Below are positions 1 through 7,599 of a stretch of DNA of 62,297 nucleotides, piece by piece. The translations under genes were made by a program, and so were the position numbers. Source of the stretch: a virus; the IMG/VR virus record IMGVR_UViG_3300050821_003696, positions 1 through 62,297 of that record; one strand, written 5' to 3'. The notes beneath the pieces are model-generated. The model saw nothing but the letters and a program-made list of their open reading frames with translations, ran no database searches and was not told the origin of the DNA. The first letter of the stretch is position 1; every line of letters starts with the position of its first letter.

Positions 1-98
1 GGGCAAGGCAGCGGAGGGCAGCGCGATGACCGATCACACCGAAGGCGAATGGGTTGCCGAAGGTCTCGGCAAGGATGGATCATGGGAGATTCGCGCCG
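1..98. repeat. Terminal direct repeat, left copy
   Basis: The first 98 bases are identical to bases 62200-62297. Reading from the right end into position 99 keeps the gene that begins at 26 (62225 in the right copy) open, and that gene overlaps the preceding gene by ATGA, as neighbours often do in this genome. The contig therefore closes into a circle of 62,199 bp. An exact overlap of about 100 bases is typical of a de Bruijn assembly of a circular or circularly permuted molecule, so I do not read it as a biological terminal repeat. Confidence 0.95.
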
Positions 99-352
99 GA
101 AATTTTGTCATCTGCTCACGAAACCGAATCAACCATCTGTCGCTGTCGAGCAACGCGAATGCCCGGCTGATCGCTGCAGCTCCGGACTTGCTGGCTGCGG
201 CTAGGTTGCTCGAAGCGGCCGAAACCGCGCACGTCAACTGCCCGGAATGCGAGGGCGAGGATATTCCGGAGCTGTGCCCTCGGTGCTTTCCTGCCTTCGA
301 TGAGGCTCGTATTGCGCGCCGTTTGGCTATCGCCAAAGCCACCCAAAAATAA
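26..352 (+). CDS. Small early phage protein with two CxxC pairs
   Basis: The 108-residue product has no function I can name. It carries ANARLIAAAPDLLAAA around residues 44-59, a signature common in small uncharacterised early phage proteins. CPEC (72-75) and CPRC (84-87) follow and could bind one zinc. The start is supported by GGAGGG at 13-18, seven bases before ATG, and by the ATGA overlap with the gene that crosses the contig junction. It belongs to the early plus-strand operon beginning near 61.7 kb. Confidence 0.75.
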   Translation: MTDHTEGEWVAEGLGKDGSWEIRAGNFVICSRNRINHLSLSSNANARLIAAAPDLLAAARLLEAAETAHVNCPECEGEDIPELCPRCFPAFDEARIARRLAIAKATQK

Positions 353-432
353 TTTCACACCACTTCACATTTCCTGTTGACAACCATACGGTCCTATGGC
401 ACGACAGCGTTACGGACAACGGAGTGACGCAC

Positions 433-615
433 ATGACAAAACCCGAACAAACCTTTCAAATACGTGACGCGTTGCCGAGCGGCAAGTTGGGTCCGGAGCG
501 CACCGTCACGCTAGCGCAATACCGGGCCGAAATGGATGCCGCCAAGGCCCGCGCCTTATTTGCCGCCCGCCAGATGTACGGCGATCGGTTCATTGACCGC
601 CTCACGAATCGCTAA
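433..615 (+). CDS. Hypothetical protein, 60 aa
   Basis: Unrecognised small early protein. I chose ATG 433 over the in-frame GTG at 424 because GGAG at 421-424 is correctly spaced from 433 and would overlap 424. The product is helical and basic at its C-terminus. A gap of about 80 bases before it contains TTGACA near 376 but no convincing partner hexamer. Confidence 0.6.
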   Translation: MTKPEQTFQIRDALPSGKLGPERTVTLAQYRAEMDAAKARALFAARQMYGDRFIDRLTNR

Positions 616-648
616 CCACCAACCGGCCTAGGGCCACGGGGAACCATC

Positions 649-954
649 ATGACCACAGTAATCACCGGCCACGCCGCGATCGAGTTTGCCGAGCGGAACG
701 GCCTCACGGTGCAAAAATACAACGACCCGCTTGAGGCCGCCCGCGACGGTCTTGCCGTGAATGAGGCCCGTGCGGTGGCTGCAGAGGACCCAGCCCTTAT
801 CTACCTCGATCTCGGGTCGCTCAAGGTTGAGGCTGGCAAGGGCGACGACCACGATATCGGCCGAGTCCAAGATGTGTGCGGCGATATGGCGACGGTCGCA
901 TGGCAGAGCGGCATGCGCACTCCGTGCTTGGTCGCCGACCTAATGGTGGCGTGA
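649..954 (+). CDS. Hypothetical protein, 101 aa
   Basis: Unrecognised. The product is acidic and well formed, with GGGGAA placed before ATG 649. It is part of the early plus-strand run of small genes. The reverse strand over the same bases is open but has no ribosome binding site and codes for a composition unlike its neighbours. Confidence 0.65.
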   Translation: MTTVITGHAAIEFAERNGLTVQKYNDPLEAARDGLAVNEARAVAAEDPALIYLDLGSLKVEAGKGDDHDIGRVQDVCGDMATVAWQSGMRTPCLVADLMVA

Positions 955-955
955 C

Positions 956-1225
956 ATGATCCTCACCGACTCCACTTACGATCCGATCGCCCGCATGAAC
1001 GCCGCTCGCGATGTCCACCGTGCGCGCGGCACGTCGGGCGGCAAGGGCAACCGCCGTGCCGTCACGGCCACCGAACGGCGCGAGCGCGAGGTCGGAATGA
1101 CGTGCCACGAGCTGGCGCTGGCGACCGTGGACGCGATCTGGAGCGAGTTCCGCTCCTGGTCGCAGTCCGGCCGGATCGATCCCCTCATGGGCCGCTATGA
1201 GCCCGAATCTGACTTTCCGTTCTAG
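956..1225 (+). CDS. Hypothetical protein, 89 aa, ends in TAG
   Basis: Unrecognised protein with a basic middle and a helical second half. It starts one base after the previous stop. The stop is TAG (1223-1225), part of TAGGAGG, which is also the Shine-Dalgarno of the next gene. That next gene at 1235 lies in the same frame, so suppression of this amber would fuse the two products through Glu-Ala-Ala. An ordinary stop overlapping a ribosome binding site is the simpler reading. Confidence 0.6.
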   Translation: MILTDSTYDPIARMNAARDVHRARGTSGGKGNRRAVTATERREREVGMTCHELALATVDAIWSEFRSWSQSGRIDPLMGRYEPESDFPF

Positions 1226-1234
1226 GAGGCAGCC

Positions 1235-1465
1235 ATGAACCTAAAAAACCAGCCACCGATTTTTGTGCCCGAACAGTTTCAGGCCGAAATCGAAAGATTC
1301 TCAAAGGCATTCTTGATGGACATGGTTTGGGATTTTGCTCGACGCGGCATGGTCGATGACGATGCAAACACAATGGGCCGCATTCGCGAGACTGCAGAAG
1401 TTGTCAAAATATACCGAGATCGGGAGGCGAGACCGTGGAAACAGCGAATAGGGAAAACGCCATGA
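1235..1465 (+). CDS. Hypothetical protein, 76 aa
   Basis: Unrecognised small soluble protein. AGGAGG lies at 1224-1229, just before ATG 1235. The 3' end overlaps the next gene by 31 bases in another frame, and the overlap contains the ribosome binding site of that gene. Confidence 0.65.
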   Translation: MNLKNQPPIFVPEQFQAEIERFSKAFLMDMVWDFARRGMVDDDANTMGRIRETAEVVKIYRDREARPWKQRIGKTP

Positions 1466-1632
1466 TCCCGCTCAACCGCCTTGCCGCCGACCATCGCACC
1501 GTGGCCGAGCGCAAATGGCGCGCGGGCCTGAAACCCGCCAAGCCGCAGAAAGCTTGCGATCATGGCCTATTCAGCGATGACGCGGCGCAGCTCGATTTCG
1601 TGGAAATGTTCATGGAGCCGACCAATGAATGA
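1435..1632 (+). CDS. Hypothetical protein, 65 aa
   Basis: Unrecognised. GTG 1435 is chosen because GGGAGG at 1422-1427 sits seven bases upstream. An in-frame ATG at 1462 is the alternative start and would overlap the previous stop as ATGA. The product ends with an acidic segment, and its stop overlaps the next gene by eight bases. Confidence 0.55.
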   Translation: METANRENAMIPLNRLAADHRTVAERKWRAGLKPAKPQKACDHGLFSDDAAQLDFVEMFMEPTNE

Positions 1633-1828
1633 CCTATTCGCGAAACCGCCACGAAAAATGCGCGGCCAGTTGATGCGCGTTTGCGATGCGGGCAGCGGCG
1701 AATCAAAGCCTGTCGTGCAATTCCAGTGCGCAAAATGCGGGTTTCGATCAGATTGGTTTACGTTCGATACCGTCACCGAGGCTAAGCGCGGATTGCCATG
1801 CCCGACATGCAACGGGGCCACGTCATGA
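1625..1828 (+). CDS. Small zinc-ribbon protein, 67 aa
   Basis: Two CxxC knuckles, CAKC near residue 36 and CPTC near residue 60, form a likely four-cysteine zinc ribbon on a basic N-terminal tail. Such small ribbons are frequent in early phage regions and may bind DNA or protein. No specific function can be assigned. It overlaps both neighbours by a few bases, which indicates translational coupling. Confidence 0.65.
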   Translation: MNDLFAKPPRKMRGQLMRVCDAGSGESKPVVQFQCAKCGFRSDWFTFDTVTEAKRGLPCPTCNGATS

Positions 1829-1932
1829 CCGCCCGCACCGCAGACCTTGTGCTCGGCGCCGGCCTGCTCGCGAGCGCGGGGCTGGTCATTTACGCTTTCG
1901 CCGTAATCCTCGGCTTGGCGATGCCGTATTGA
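1825..1932 (+). CDS. Tiny single-span membrane protein, 35 aa
   Basis: Starts with an ATGA overlap on the preceding zinc-ribbon gene. A short polar N-terminus is followed by about 22 hydrophobic residues (roughly 9-33) ending in MPY. It is the last gene of the early plus-strand operon. Bases 1933-2075 beyond it hold no gene and lie between converging transcription units. Confidence 0.55.
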   Translation: MTARTADLVLGAGLLASAGLVIYAFAVILGLAMPY

Positions 1933-2075
1933 CCAACGGGCGCGGCTGGTTACGGCCTGCCGCTCGCCCCTTTTCTCCGCGAATCACCCGACCCGATTTA
2001 ACCTCTCAAGGTTTTTCCGTACCGTTTTGAAAAACATAGGGTTAGTTTCGGTGGTCGGATCGGGGAATCGCGGCT

Positions 2076-2309
2076 CTAATTCCTGTCGGCCAATTCCGCC
2101 GATGTCGCTTCCGCCTTGCCGGCCATGACGCCTTTGGCGTGCTCGGCCTCGCCGGTGACCTTGATCAGTGCATCTTTGATGCTGTTGGTATTTTTCTCAA
2201 GCGTGGCAATGGCTTCGGCCCGCTGCCTCGCCGTGTAAAGGTTGTAGATTGCAATGGCGGCGATGATCAGGTTGGCCGCTCCGGTCAGAAACCCGCCAAT
2301 CCCCTCCAT
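2076..2309 (-). CDS. Small membrane-anchored coiled protein, 77 aa
   Basis: One hydrophobic segment at about residues 5-25 is followed by a charged heptad-like helix to the end. The layout, a short membrane anchor plus a periplasmic or cytoplasmic helix, resembles holin-accessory and i-spanin-like proteins, but nothing proves either. It is the last gene of the replication operon and ends in TAG. Confidence 0.5.
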   Translation of the reverse strand: MEGIGGFLTGAANLIIAAIAIYNLYTARQRAEAIATLEKNTNSIKDALIKVTGEAEHAKGVMAGKAEATSAELADRN

Positions 2310-2394
2310 GGCCGATGCCCTTTAATCGCCCTGGGGCGGTCCGTGGTGAGCTTTTGAGTTCCGACCCTCCCGGAGCATATCCTAGGGTCTGTTT

Positions 2395-2616
2395 TTAAGC
2401 CAGCGGCCCGTCTGGCGGGGACGGCGCCGCCTTCCAAGCGCCGCACCAATCCCCGTCCGTCACCACCGGCCACGCGCTGTTGCCAACGGGCGACACTTGG
2501 GGTGGTCGCTCATGGCACGTCCGAACCGAGCCTTTGCTGACCGTTTTGGTGGCTGGCTGGAACGTGGCTCCGTCCGCCACGCAGGAGAAGGCGCAGCTCG
2601 CGCACGAATCACTCAT
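2395..2616 (-). CDS. Cysteine-rich hypothetical protein, 73 aa
   Basis: Starts with an ATGA overlap on the gcrA-like gene. The N-terminus has CASC and further cysteines at about residues 5, 8, 12, 34 and 58, and the protein is rich in Trp and Pro. Family unknown. The tight coupling suggests that it is made together with the regulator. Confidence 0.5.
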   Translation of the reverse strand: MSDSCASCAFSCVADGATFQPATKTVSKGSVRTCHERPPQVSPVGNSAWPVVTDGDWCGAWKAAPSPPDGPLA

Positions 2617-3134
2617 GCTGCCGACCCGGGCACGCGCAGCGGGGCGGTGTACGGACGGCTACTGGTCGCCCGATGTCGTTCGCAGTAGGGGAAGCCTTCG
2701 ATCTGTTCGGCATTGCAGAACATGAAATCCTTGACCCCAAGCGGCCAGCGGCAACTCTGAGCCCGGAGCTCGACCAGGCGGCACGGCGTCCCGAACGCCA
2801 GCAGGGCATCGCCCTCGACCGCTGGCAACGCAATCGGCTTGGACTTCGGCGGCCCGTTGTCCTTCGCCGCATCTTCGCGGGTCCGCTTGCGCGGTACGGG
2901 CGCCAGATTGGACCTCGCACCTACCAGCTTGTGGGTCTTGCTCATCGGGCTCTCGAATTTGTTCCGGTGGATGATCCCGATCACCGCGTTGCGTCCCACC
3001 GACTGGAATTCCGCGCTGATCGTGATGGCAATCTGCCGGGTCGATACGCCTTCCCGGTACAGGTCCTTAACGCGCGCCAGTGATGTACTATCCCACGGGA
3101 ATTTATCAAGTATCGCGTTGCCCCAGCCGGTCAT
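2613..3134 (-). CDS. gcrA: GcrA-type cell-cycle regulator homologue
   Basis: GcrA is an alphaproteobacterial sigma-70-associated transcription factor that activates promoters carrying methylated GANTC sites. The 173-residue product has an N-terminal helix-turn-helix (WDSTSLARVKDLYREGVS and RNAVIGIIHR, about residues 14-57). After a basic linker comes the C-terminal sigma-interacting region with the spaced motif CRW-P-G, then FCN and YCERH (about 126-155). Length matches cellular GcrA. A DNA methyltransferase gene lies upstream in the same operon. The family call is from recognised motifs; host-cycle control by the phage is inference. Confidence 0.85.
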   Translation of the reverse strand: MTGWGNAILDKFPWDSTSLARVKDLYREGVSTRQIAITISAEFQSVGRNAVIGIIHRNKFESPMSKTHKLVGARSNLAPVPRKRTREDAAKDNGPPKSKPIALPAVEGDALLAFGTPCRLVELRAQSCRWPLGVKDFMFCNAEQIEGFPYCERHRATSSRPYTAPLRVPGSAA

Positions 3135-3152
3135 CGGTATTCCTTTCCTGTT

Positions 3153-3398
3153 TCAGCGGTTGAGAGCGGCGAGCGTGTCCACGCGACCCTCGGGCCGGCG
3201 GCGATTGAGGTAGCGGAGCGTCGATCGACATTCCGGGCAGATCGGGCGGTAGTTCGGGGCGCTGTCTCGGTCATTCAGCGGGCGACGACAGAGCGTCGTT
3301 TCCACCCACTCGACCCGGAAATGACGGTATTTGTTGTAGCTGGTTGTGCATGACAGGATGCTGATTTCCGGTAGGTCAAGCGGAACACGCGCACCCAT
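3153..3398 (-). CDS. Hypothetical protein with one CPEC motif, 81 aa
   Basis: Basic product with cysteines near 17 and 37 and CPEC near residue 54, which could make a loose zinc site. ATG 3398 overlaps the preceding stop as TGATG. Function unknown. It sits between the helicase and GcrA genes in the replication operon. Confidence 0.6.
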   Translation of the reverse strand: MGARVPLDLPEISILSCTTSYNKYRHFRVEWVETTLCRRPLNDRDSAPNYRPICPECRSTLRYLNRRRPEGRVDTLAALNR

Positions 3399-3595
3399 CA
3401 CGCGCCCTCCCGTTTCTCGTTTCGTCTTGCCGCGCGCATGTCGCCCTGCTTGCGTGCCCAGATGATCGCCCCTTGGATGCCATCCACGCTGTACCGCTTG
3501 CCGGTCCGTTCGTGCAGAATCCCGCGTATTTCTCTCGCCGTAAAGCCGCGCGCCCACCAGTCGAGCGCCGAATCGGGGATGAGGTGGTGGCTCAT
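3398..3595 (-). CDS. Small helix-turn-helix-like protein, 65 aa
   Basis: The sequence DWWARGFTAREIRGILHE around residues 12-29 looks like a recognition-helix arrangement similar to the N-terminus of GcrA-like proteins. A conserved-looking VDGIQGAIIWARKQGD segment follows. It starts with an ATGA overlap on the primase-helicase gene. It could be a DNA-binding accessory factor; no family is firmly recognised. Confidence 0.6.
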   Translation of the reverse strand: MSHHLIPDSALDWWARGFTAREIRGILHERTGKRYSVDGIQGAIIWARKQGDMRAARRNEKREGA

Positions 3596-5055
3596 TGGCC
3601 ATCCTCCTGGAGCGTCGTGAATCGGCATGTTTGCTGGTCGTATTTCATCCGCACTGAGCCACGCTCGCCGGTTTCGGAAAACCGCACCTTGGCAACGTGG
3701 ATGGTCGCCTCCGCGCCGGTTTCCGCGCGCTCCACGATCAGCCCATGGTCGCACTTGTTGAACCAATGGGCAGACCCCTCGATGTCGTAAAGCGTGGGCG
3801 TGCGCTGATCGCCGCCCTTGCCGACTTCCTTAGTGGGGTGGGCGACCACGATCACGGCACAACGATACAGCCGCGCCCACCGTTTCAACGTTCGGATGCA
3901 CGACCCGATGTAGTCCGTCATCGACTCACCCGGCCGGCGCGCGTGCTCCAATTCGTTCCATGGGTCGATGACCAGCAACCGGATGCCGTCGCGATGCACC
4001 GCGTCGGTCGCGCGGTCGAGCACCCACTGAAGCGTAAAATCCTCATCCTGGGCGCTGGTCGGATCGGAGTCGATGAATACGAAACGATCATCCAAGAACG
4101 GATCGGTCACGCTGCGATCCTGCCCGACCAGCGCCCGCATCTTGTTTTGGACGAACGGGACCGGCGGCATTTCCGGGCTGAACATCGCCGCCCGCCAGCC
4201 GTGCGAACGCGCGAGGTTGACCATGAGATTGATCACGAAGCTTGATTTCCCGTGTCCCGGGATTCCGGTCACCACCATGAACTCTCCGGGGAAAACCTGC
4301 ACGTTGCGATCGAGCGTCCACCATCCGGTCGAAAACGTCTGCACCTTGGGAGGCTCGGGATAATCGCTGAGATGGTACACGCCGCGAATCGGGTACGGCT
4401 GCGCGGCATTGAGTGCGATCGACACGTCCTCTGGGCCGTGTTTCATCAGCACGTCGTTTAGGTCTTTGCAGTCCGGAGGGTAGACTGGAAACGAGCAGCG
4501 GCCGGGGCCAAGCCGGCGCATCAGTTCTTCGGCAAGCCGCAAGCCTGGCGGATCGTTGTCCACCGCAAGAACGAATCGCTTCACGCGCGCCAAGCGGTCG
4601 CGGTCGTTCCAGAGGTATTTGAATTTACCTTCCGCATCCGCGATGACGTTGAGCGGCTGCAGCTCGCCCGTGGCCGGCGGAGCGCCATCGGGCACCGAGA
4701 CCGTGAGAGGAAATCCGCACTGGATCGCCGTGAGGGCGTCAATCTCACCCTCGGTTATAATCAGCGGCAGGTAGCCGGTTTCAAGCCCAGGATCATCCAG
4801 CGCATCCGCGCCGTACAGGATCGTCCGGCCGCCGATCTCCTGCCAGAATTTCTTGTCCAGCGTCCGGTACTTCACCCCGGAAATTACGTTGTGGTCGTAG
4901 TACGGAAACGCGATCACATCCCCCGTCGCGCTCGGCACCGTTTCATGCCCGGCGCGTTTAGCCGTATACACGCCAACGCGAGCCGCCGTGTCGGCCCAAA
5001 TCCCCCTTTCCTCCAGAAAGTCTTGGGCTATCTGTCCGAGAACTTGGTAGGTCAT
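3592..5055 (-). CDS. TOPRIM / RecA-fold primase-helicase (Twinkle or gp4-like)
   Basis: Replicative primase-helicase of 487 residues. The N-terminal half has a TOPRIM-like core (LIITEGEIDALTA near 95-110, then FVLAVDNDPPG near 165-180). The C-terminal half is a hexameric RecA-fold helicase with Walker A GIPGHGKSS near 265, Walker B RLLVIDPWNEL near 355, and a DnaB-type loop ending VVAHPTKE. ATG 5055 is chosen because GGAGGGG lies six bases upstream. The zinc-binding domain normally fused to such enzymes is encoded separately just upstream in another frame. Downstream genes overlap by ATGA. Confidence 0.85.
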   Translation of the reverse strand: MTYQVLGQIAQDFLEERGIWADTAARVGVYTAKRAGHETVPSATGDVIAFPYYDHNVISGVKYRTLDKKFWQEIGGRTILYGADALDDPGLETGYLPLIITEGEIDALTAIQCGFPLTVSVPDGAPPATGELQPLNVIADAEGKFKYLWNDRDRLARVKRFVLAVDNDPPGLRLAEELMRRLGPGRCSFPVYPPDCKDLNDVLMKHGPEDVSIALNAAQPYPIRGVYHLSDYPEPPKVQTFSTGWWTLDRNVQVFPGEFMVVTGIPGHGKSSFVINLMVNLARSHGWRAAMFSPEMPPVPFVQNKMRALVGQDRSVTDPFLDDRFVFIDSDPTSAQDEDFTLQWVLDRATDAVHRDGIRLLVIDPWNELEHARRPGESMTDYIGSCIRTLKRWARLYRCAVIVVAHPTKEVGKGGDQRTPTLYDIEGSAHWFNKCDHGLIVERAETGAEATIHVAKVRFSETGERGSVRMKYDQQTCRFTTLQEDGQ

Positions 5056-5245
5056 AGAATACCCCTCCGTGCCATCCGCAATGATGACAATTGAATTGAA
5101 CACCTTGATTGTCTATTTTTACTGAGAGACACCGAACGCGCTTCTTTGAGCGAACATCGGAGCACTTTGGGCATCTTGACGTATACGCGGATCGGTCGCG
5201 ATATTCGACGCCAAGCTCCGACAGTATTTGGGAGGCGGTTTTCAT
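4958..5245 (-). CDS. Stand-alone primase zinc-ribbon domain
   Basis: The first 60 residues are a classic primase zinc ribbon, with CPKC near 26 and CHHC near 54 around a basic strand region, as at the N-terminus of T7 gp4 and DnaG. The frame then runs on 98 bases into the start of the primase-helicase gene before ending, and those last 32 residues look non-conserved. It starts with an ATGA overlap on the upstream replication gene. Either the ribbon acts in trans or a +1 frameshift near the GGAGGGGTA stretch makes a fused enzyme. Confidence 0.7.
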   Translation of the reverse strand: MKTASQILSELGVEYRDRSAYTSRCPKCSDVRSKKRVRCLSVKIDNQGVQFNCHHCGWHGGVFYDLPSSRTDSPRLSGGKGDLGRHGGSRWRVYG

Positions 5246-5763
5246 ATTATTGGGCTTTTCTTCGGGACGATCGAGCCGTTGCCGCCCATCCTTTCGGCCT
5301 CTCGGTCAATCCATCCGAAGAGTGCCGCGCTCCAATCAACCTTGCGGGCAACCGCCCGGTGAGCATTCGACTTCGACCACGATTTCATCGCCTCGCAGCA
5401 CGCCTCGACGCGAGGTCTTGAGATGTTTCTTTTCAGCGCCCCCTCGAAGTGACTTTCGGACGGCCTAAAATCATCTGGGCAAATGTGGCCGCGATCTCGT
5501 TTTGCTCTTTCTTTCTTTTCTTCTTTATCTACACCCAAGAAAGAAAGAGAAGATTCCGCGAGTTCCGCAATTTTCCGCTTTCTTTCCCGGTCGTATGCGC
5601 GGCGCCTTTCGGCGGTACTATCCGGTGGAATTCCGGTGGAATTCCGGTGGATTTCCACGGATTCCTTGACGTGCTGCTGGGCTAGATCGATGGCTCGGGA
5701 GATCGCTTCCGGTGGAATTCCGGTGGAAACCAAATGCGCCACTAGGTCAGCTATCGCACTCAT
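5242..5763 (-). CDS. Lambda-O-like replication protein carrying iterons
   Basis: The 173-residue protein has an N-terminal helical region, a very basic middle (about residues 50-90) and a C-terminal segment of the type DW-AALFGWIDRE often found at the end of phage replication initiators or helicase loaders. It lies directly upstream of primase and helicase genes. Its coding DNA holds five 11-bp direct repeats whose period is not a multiple of three, so the repeats are kept as DNA. By analogy with lambda O, I infer that the gene encodes the origin-binding protein and contains the origin. Confidence 0.6.
   Translation of the reverse strand: MSAIADLVAHLVSTGIPPEAISRAIDLAQQHVKESVEIHRNSTGIPPDSTAERRRAYDRERKRKIAELAESSLSFLGVDKEEKKERAKRDRGHICPDDFRPSESHFEGALKRNISRPRVEACCEAMKSWSKSNAHRAVARKVDWSAALFGWIDREAERMGGNGSIVPKKSPII
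5505..5727. other. Candidate replication origin: iterons plus inverted repeat
   Basis: CCGGTGGA begins at 5622, 5633, 5644, 5709 and 5720. Consecutive copies are 11 bp apart within clusters of three and two, so they lie on one face of the helix. About 75 bp away is a perfect 13-bp inverted repeat (5505-5517 and 5537-5549) with strong purine/pyrimidine asymmetry between strands. Iterons, asymmetric tract and inverted repeat inside the initiator gene reproduce the plan of the lambda origin. Function is inferred. Confidence 0.6.
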
Positions 5764-6053
5764 ACATCGAGTTCCGCCATGAGTGCGTAAACCGCATGAC
5801 GCGGTATGACATCAAACCATTCGCCCGATATCCGATCCTCGGCAAATGAGGCGTGCATCGATCTCTCAAGGGAGAGAACGTCCGACCTCGAAAGACCTGG
5901 GGATACGTACACCAACGAAAGTGGGCGGTGATTGCCGGTTTGCAGCTCGACTATTCGAGCGCCTGGATTGGAAGATATTCCAATCTTAACCGGCCCGGCA
6001 GGCGACTCGGAAATCACATAAATATAGTGATCAAGATTCGGTAATCTTGCCAT
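5760..6053 (-). CDS. GIY-YIG-like (T5orf172 / Mug113 type) protein, 97 aa
   Basis: The order YIYVI, then VKIGISSNP, then LERSMHASF, then GEWFDV is the pattern of the small T5orf172/Mug113 group related to GIY-YIG nucleases. These proteins are common in phages and generally lack a proven activity. ATG 6053 is preferred to ATG 6068 because AGGGGA lies just upstream of it. The gene is coupled to the replication gene by ATGA. Confidence 0.7.
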   Translation of the reverse strand: MARLPNLDHYIYVISESPAGPVKIGISSNPGARIVELQTGNHRPLSLVYVSPGLSRSDVLSLERSMHASFAEDRISGEWFDVIPRHAVYALMAELDV

Positions 6054-6150
6054 TCTATTCCCCTGCATTGGGACCGGTCGAGACCCGCTCCTGAATGCAG
6101 CAGGAGGGGGTCTCGCCGTAACTCGGTGCTGGCCGGCACCGACTGAATCC

Positions 6151-7599
6151 CTACCCGCCCGCGCCGCGCCCGTCAAGCGGGGCGAATAGGGGCCCGGCAT
6201 CGACCTCTTTGCCGAGCTGCTTGACCATATGCCGGCGTCCCTCGTGGTCGCCCATGAACTCGGCTTCGATCCGAGCCCGTGCAAGACGGCAGTACTTCGG
6301 ATTGAGTTCAATCAGCGTGGCTGTACGGCCCAAGGATGCGGCCACCATGGCCGTGGTCCCAGAACCGCCGAATGGATCCAAGACGCGCCCACCGGGCGGG
6401 CAACCGGCCTTAAGGCACCTCTCGACAAGCTCGGGCGGGAAGGTAGCAAAATGCGCCTCGGAAAAGGCATTCGTGGCCAATGGCCACACGGTGAGCGGAG
6501 CTGGCTCGTAATTACGGAGGTAGCGGGTTTCCGGCATGATCGCCAACGCAGCATCCATGCTGCCGCTGCCGGGCACGGCGCGGTTTCGGCCTATGTCGGG
6601 ATGTCGCTCCCTGTCACGCTCGCCGTCGAATTTCGAGCCTTTCCAGCTTTTGCGGATCACCGCCTTCATGTTGCCGTTGGTCTTGGCGCCGCCGTTAGCG
6701 CGCGTACTGCCGACCTGGTTGGCAACGTCTTGAGAAATGCGAGCGTGCGTGCTGGAGCTGCAGGGCATCGAAACAGCATCAGCGTCATAGAAGCTGTTCG
6801 CCGTCTTTGTGAGCAGAAACACCTTTTCATGTGCAGTCGATGGCCTGTATTTTCCCGACGAATCAGGCATCCCGTTGCGCTTGCCCCAGATAATTTCGGA
6901 GCGCACCCACCAGCCGTCATCCTGCAGAGCGATGGCGAGGCGGTTCGGGATCATGCAAAGGTCTTTGGCCTTGAGAAAACCGCCAGCAACTACACGACCG
7001 TTTGCCGTCTCGTCTTTACTGTACTTGTTCTTCCCAACATTCCGGCCATTAGCCCGCTTATCATCAGGGACATAGATCGCCCCGATGGTTGAAAACGGCT
7101 TATCGCGAAATGTCCGGTCATCATTGCCAGCGGTCTTCGTATCCGCCGCCGATCGTCCGTTTGGGCTGGTCGCGTAGCAGTCGCCGTAATTCAGCCAAAG
7201 CGAGCCAGATGGTTTCAGGACGCGCCGGACCTCTCTGAGCACTTCGACCATGATGGCGATATGCTCCCCAAGCGTCGGCTCAAGGCCGAGCTGAGCATCA
7301 ATCCGAAGTGCTCCGCAACGCCCGCATTCGGCTTTGAATTGATGCGAGCGGTGAATCCCGCTCTTGCTGCCCTGAAGCGTTGATGACTGGACACTTTTTG
7401 CGGTGCGCGATTCGCTGCTTTCGCGGTGGTCACAAAGAAGATTACCGCCCTCCCATCTGGAGGTTCCGTAATCTCGGAGTCCCCAATACGGCGGGCTGGT
7501 CACGCAAATATCGAAATGATCGGCCGGCAATGTCCGCAGAACGGAAAGCACGTCCCCGCAGTGCAGCGTTACGCGACCGTCAAGAAAAATTTCCGGCAT
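6151..7599 (-). CDS. Beta-class DNA N4/N6 methyltransferase
   Basis: SAM-dependent DNA methyltransferase, 482 residues. The catalytic motif TSPPYWGLRDYG is at about residues 34-45 and the SAM-binding motif DPFGGSGTTAM near the C-terminus, the permuted beta-class order. A cysteine-containing insertion (about 55-100) and a long central target-recognition region separate them. TSPPY occurs in both m4C and m6A enzymes, so the modified base is open. No restriction nuclease gene is adjacent, which suggests protection against host restriction or a regulatory mark. The gene ends in TAG. Confidence 0.88.
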   Translation of the reverse strand: MPEIFLDGRVTLHCGDVLSVLRTLPADHFDICVTSPPYWGLRDYGTSRWEGGNLLCDHRESSESRTAKSVQSSTLQGSKSGIHRSHQFKAECGRCGALRIDAQLGLEPTLGEHIAIMVEVLREVRRVLKPSGSLWLNYGDCYATSPNGRSAADTKTAGNDDRTFRDKPFSTIGAIYVPDDKRANGRNVGKNKYSKDETANGRVVAGGFLKAKDLCMIPNRLAIALQDDGWWVRSEIIWGKRNGMPDSSGKYRPSTAHEKVFLLTKTANSFYDADAVSMPCSSSTHARISQDVANQVGSTRANGGAKTNGNMKAVIRKSWKGSKFDGERDRERHPDIGRNRAVPGSGSMDAALAIMPETRYLRNYEPAPLTVWPLATNAFSEAHFATFPPELVERCLKAGCPPGGRVLDPFGGSGTTAMVAASLGRTATLIELNPKYCRLARARIEAEFMGDHEGRRHMVKQLGKEVDAGPLFAPLDGRGAGG

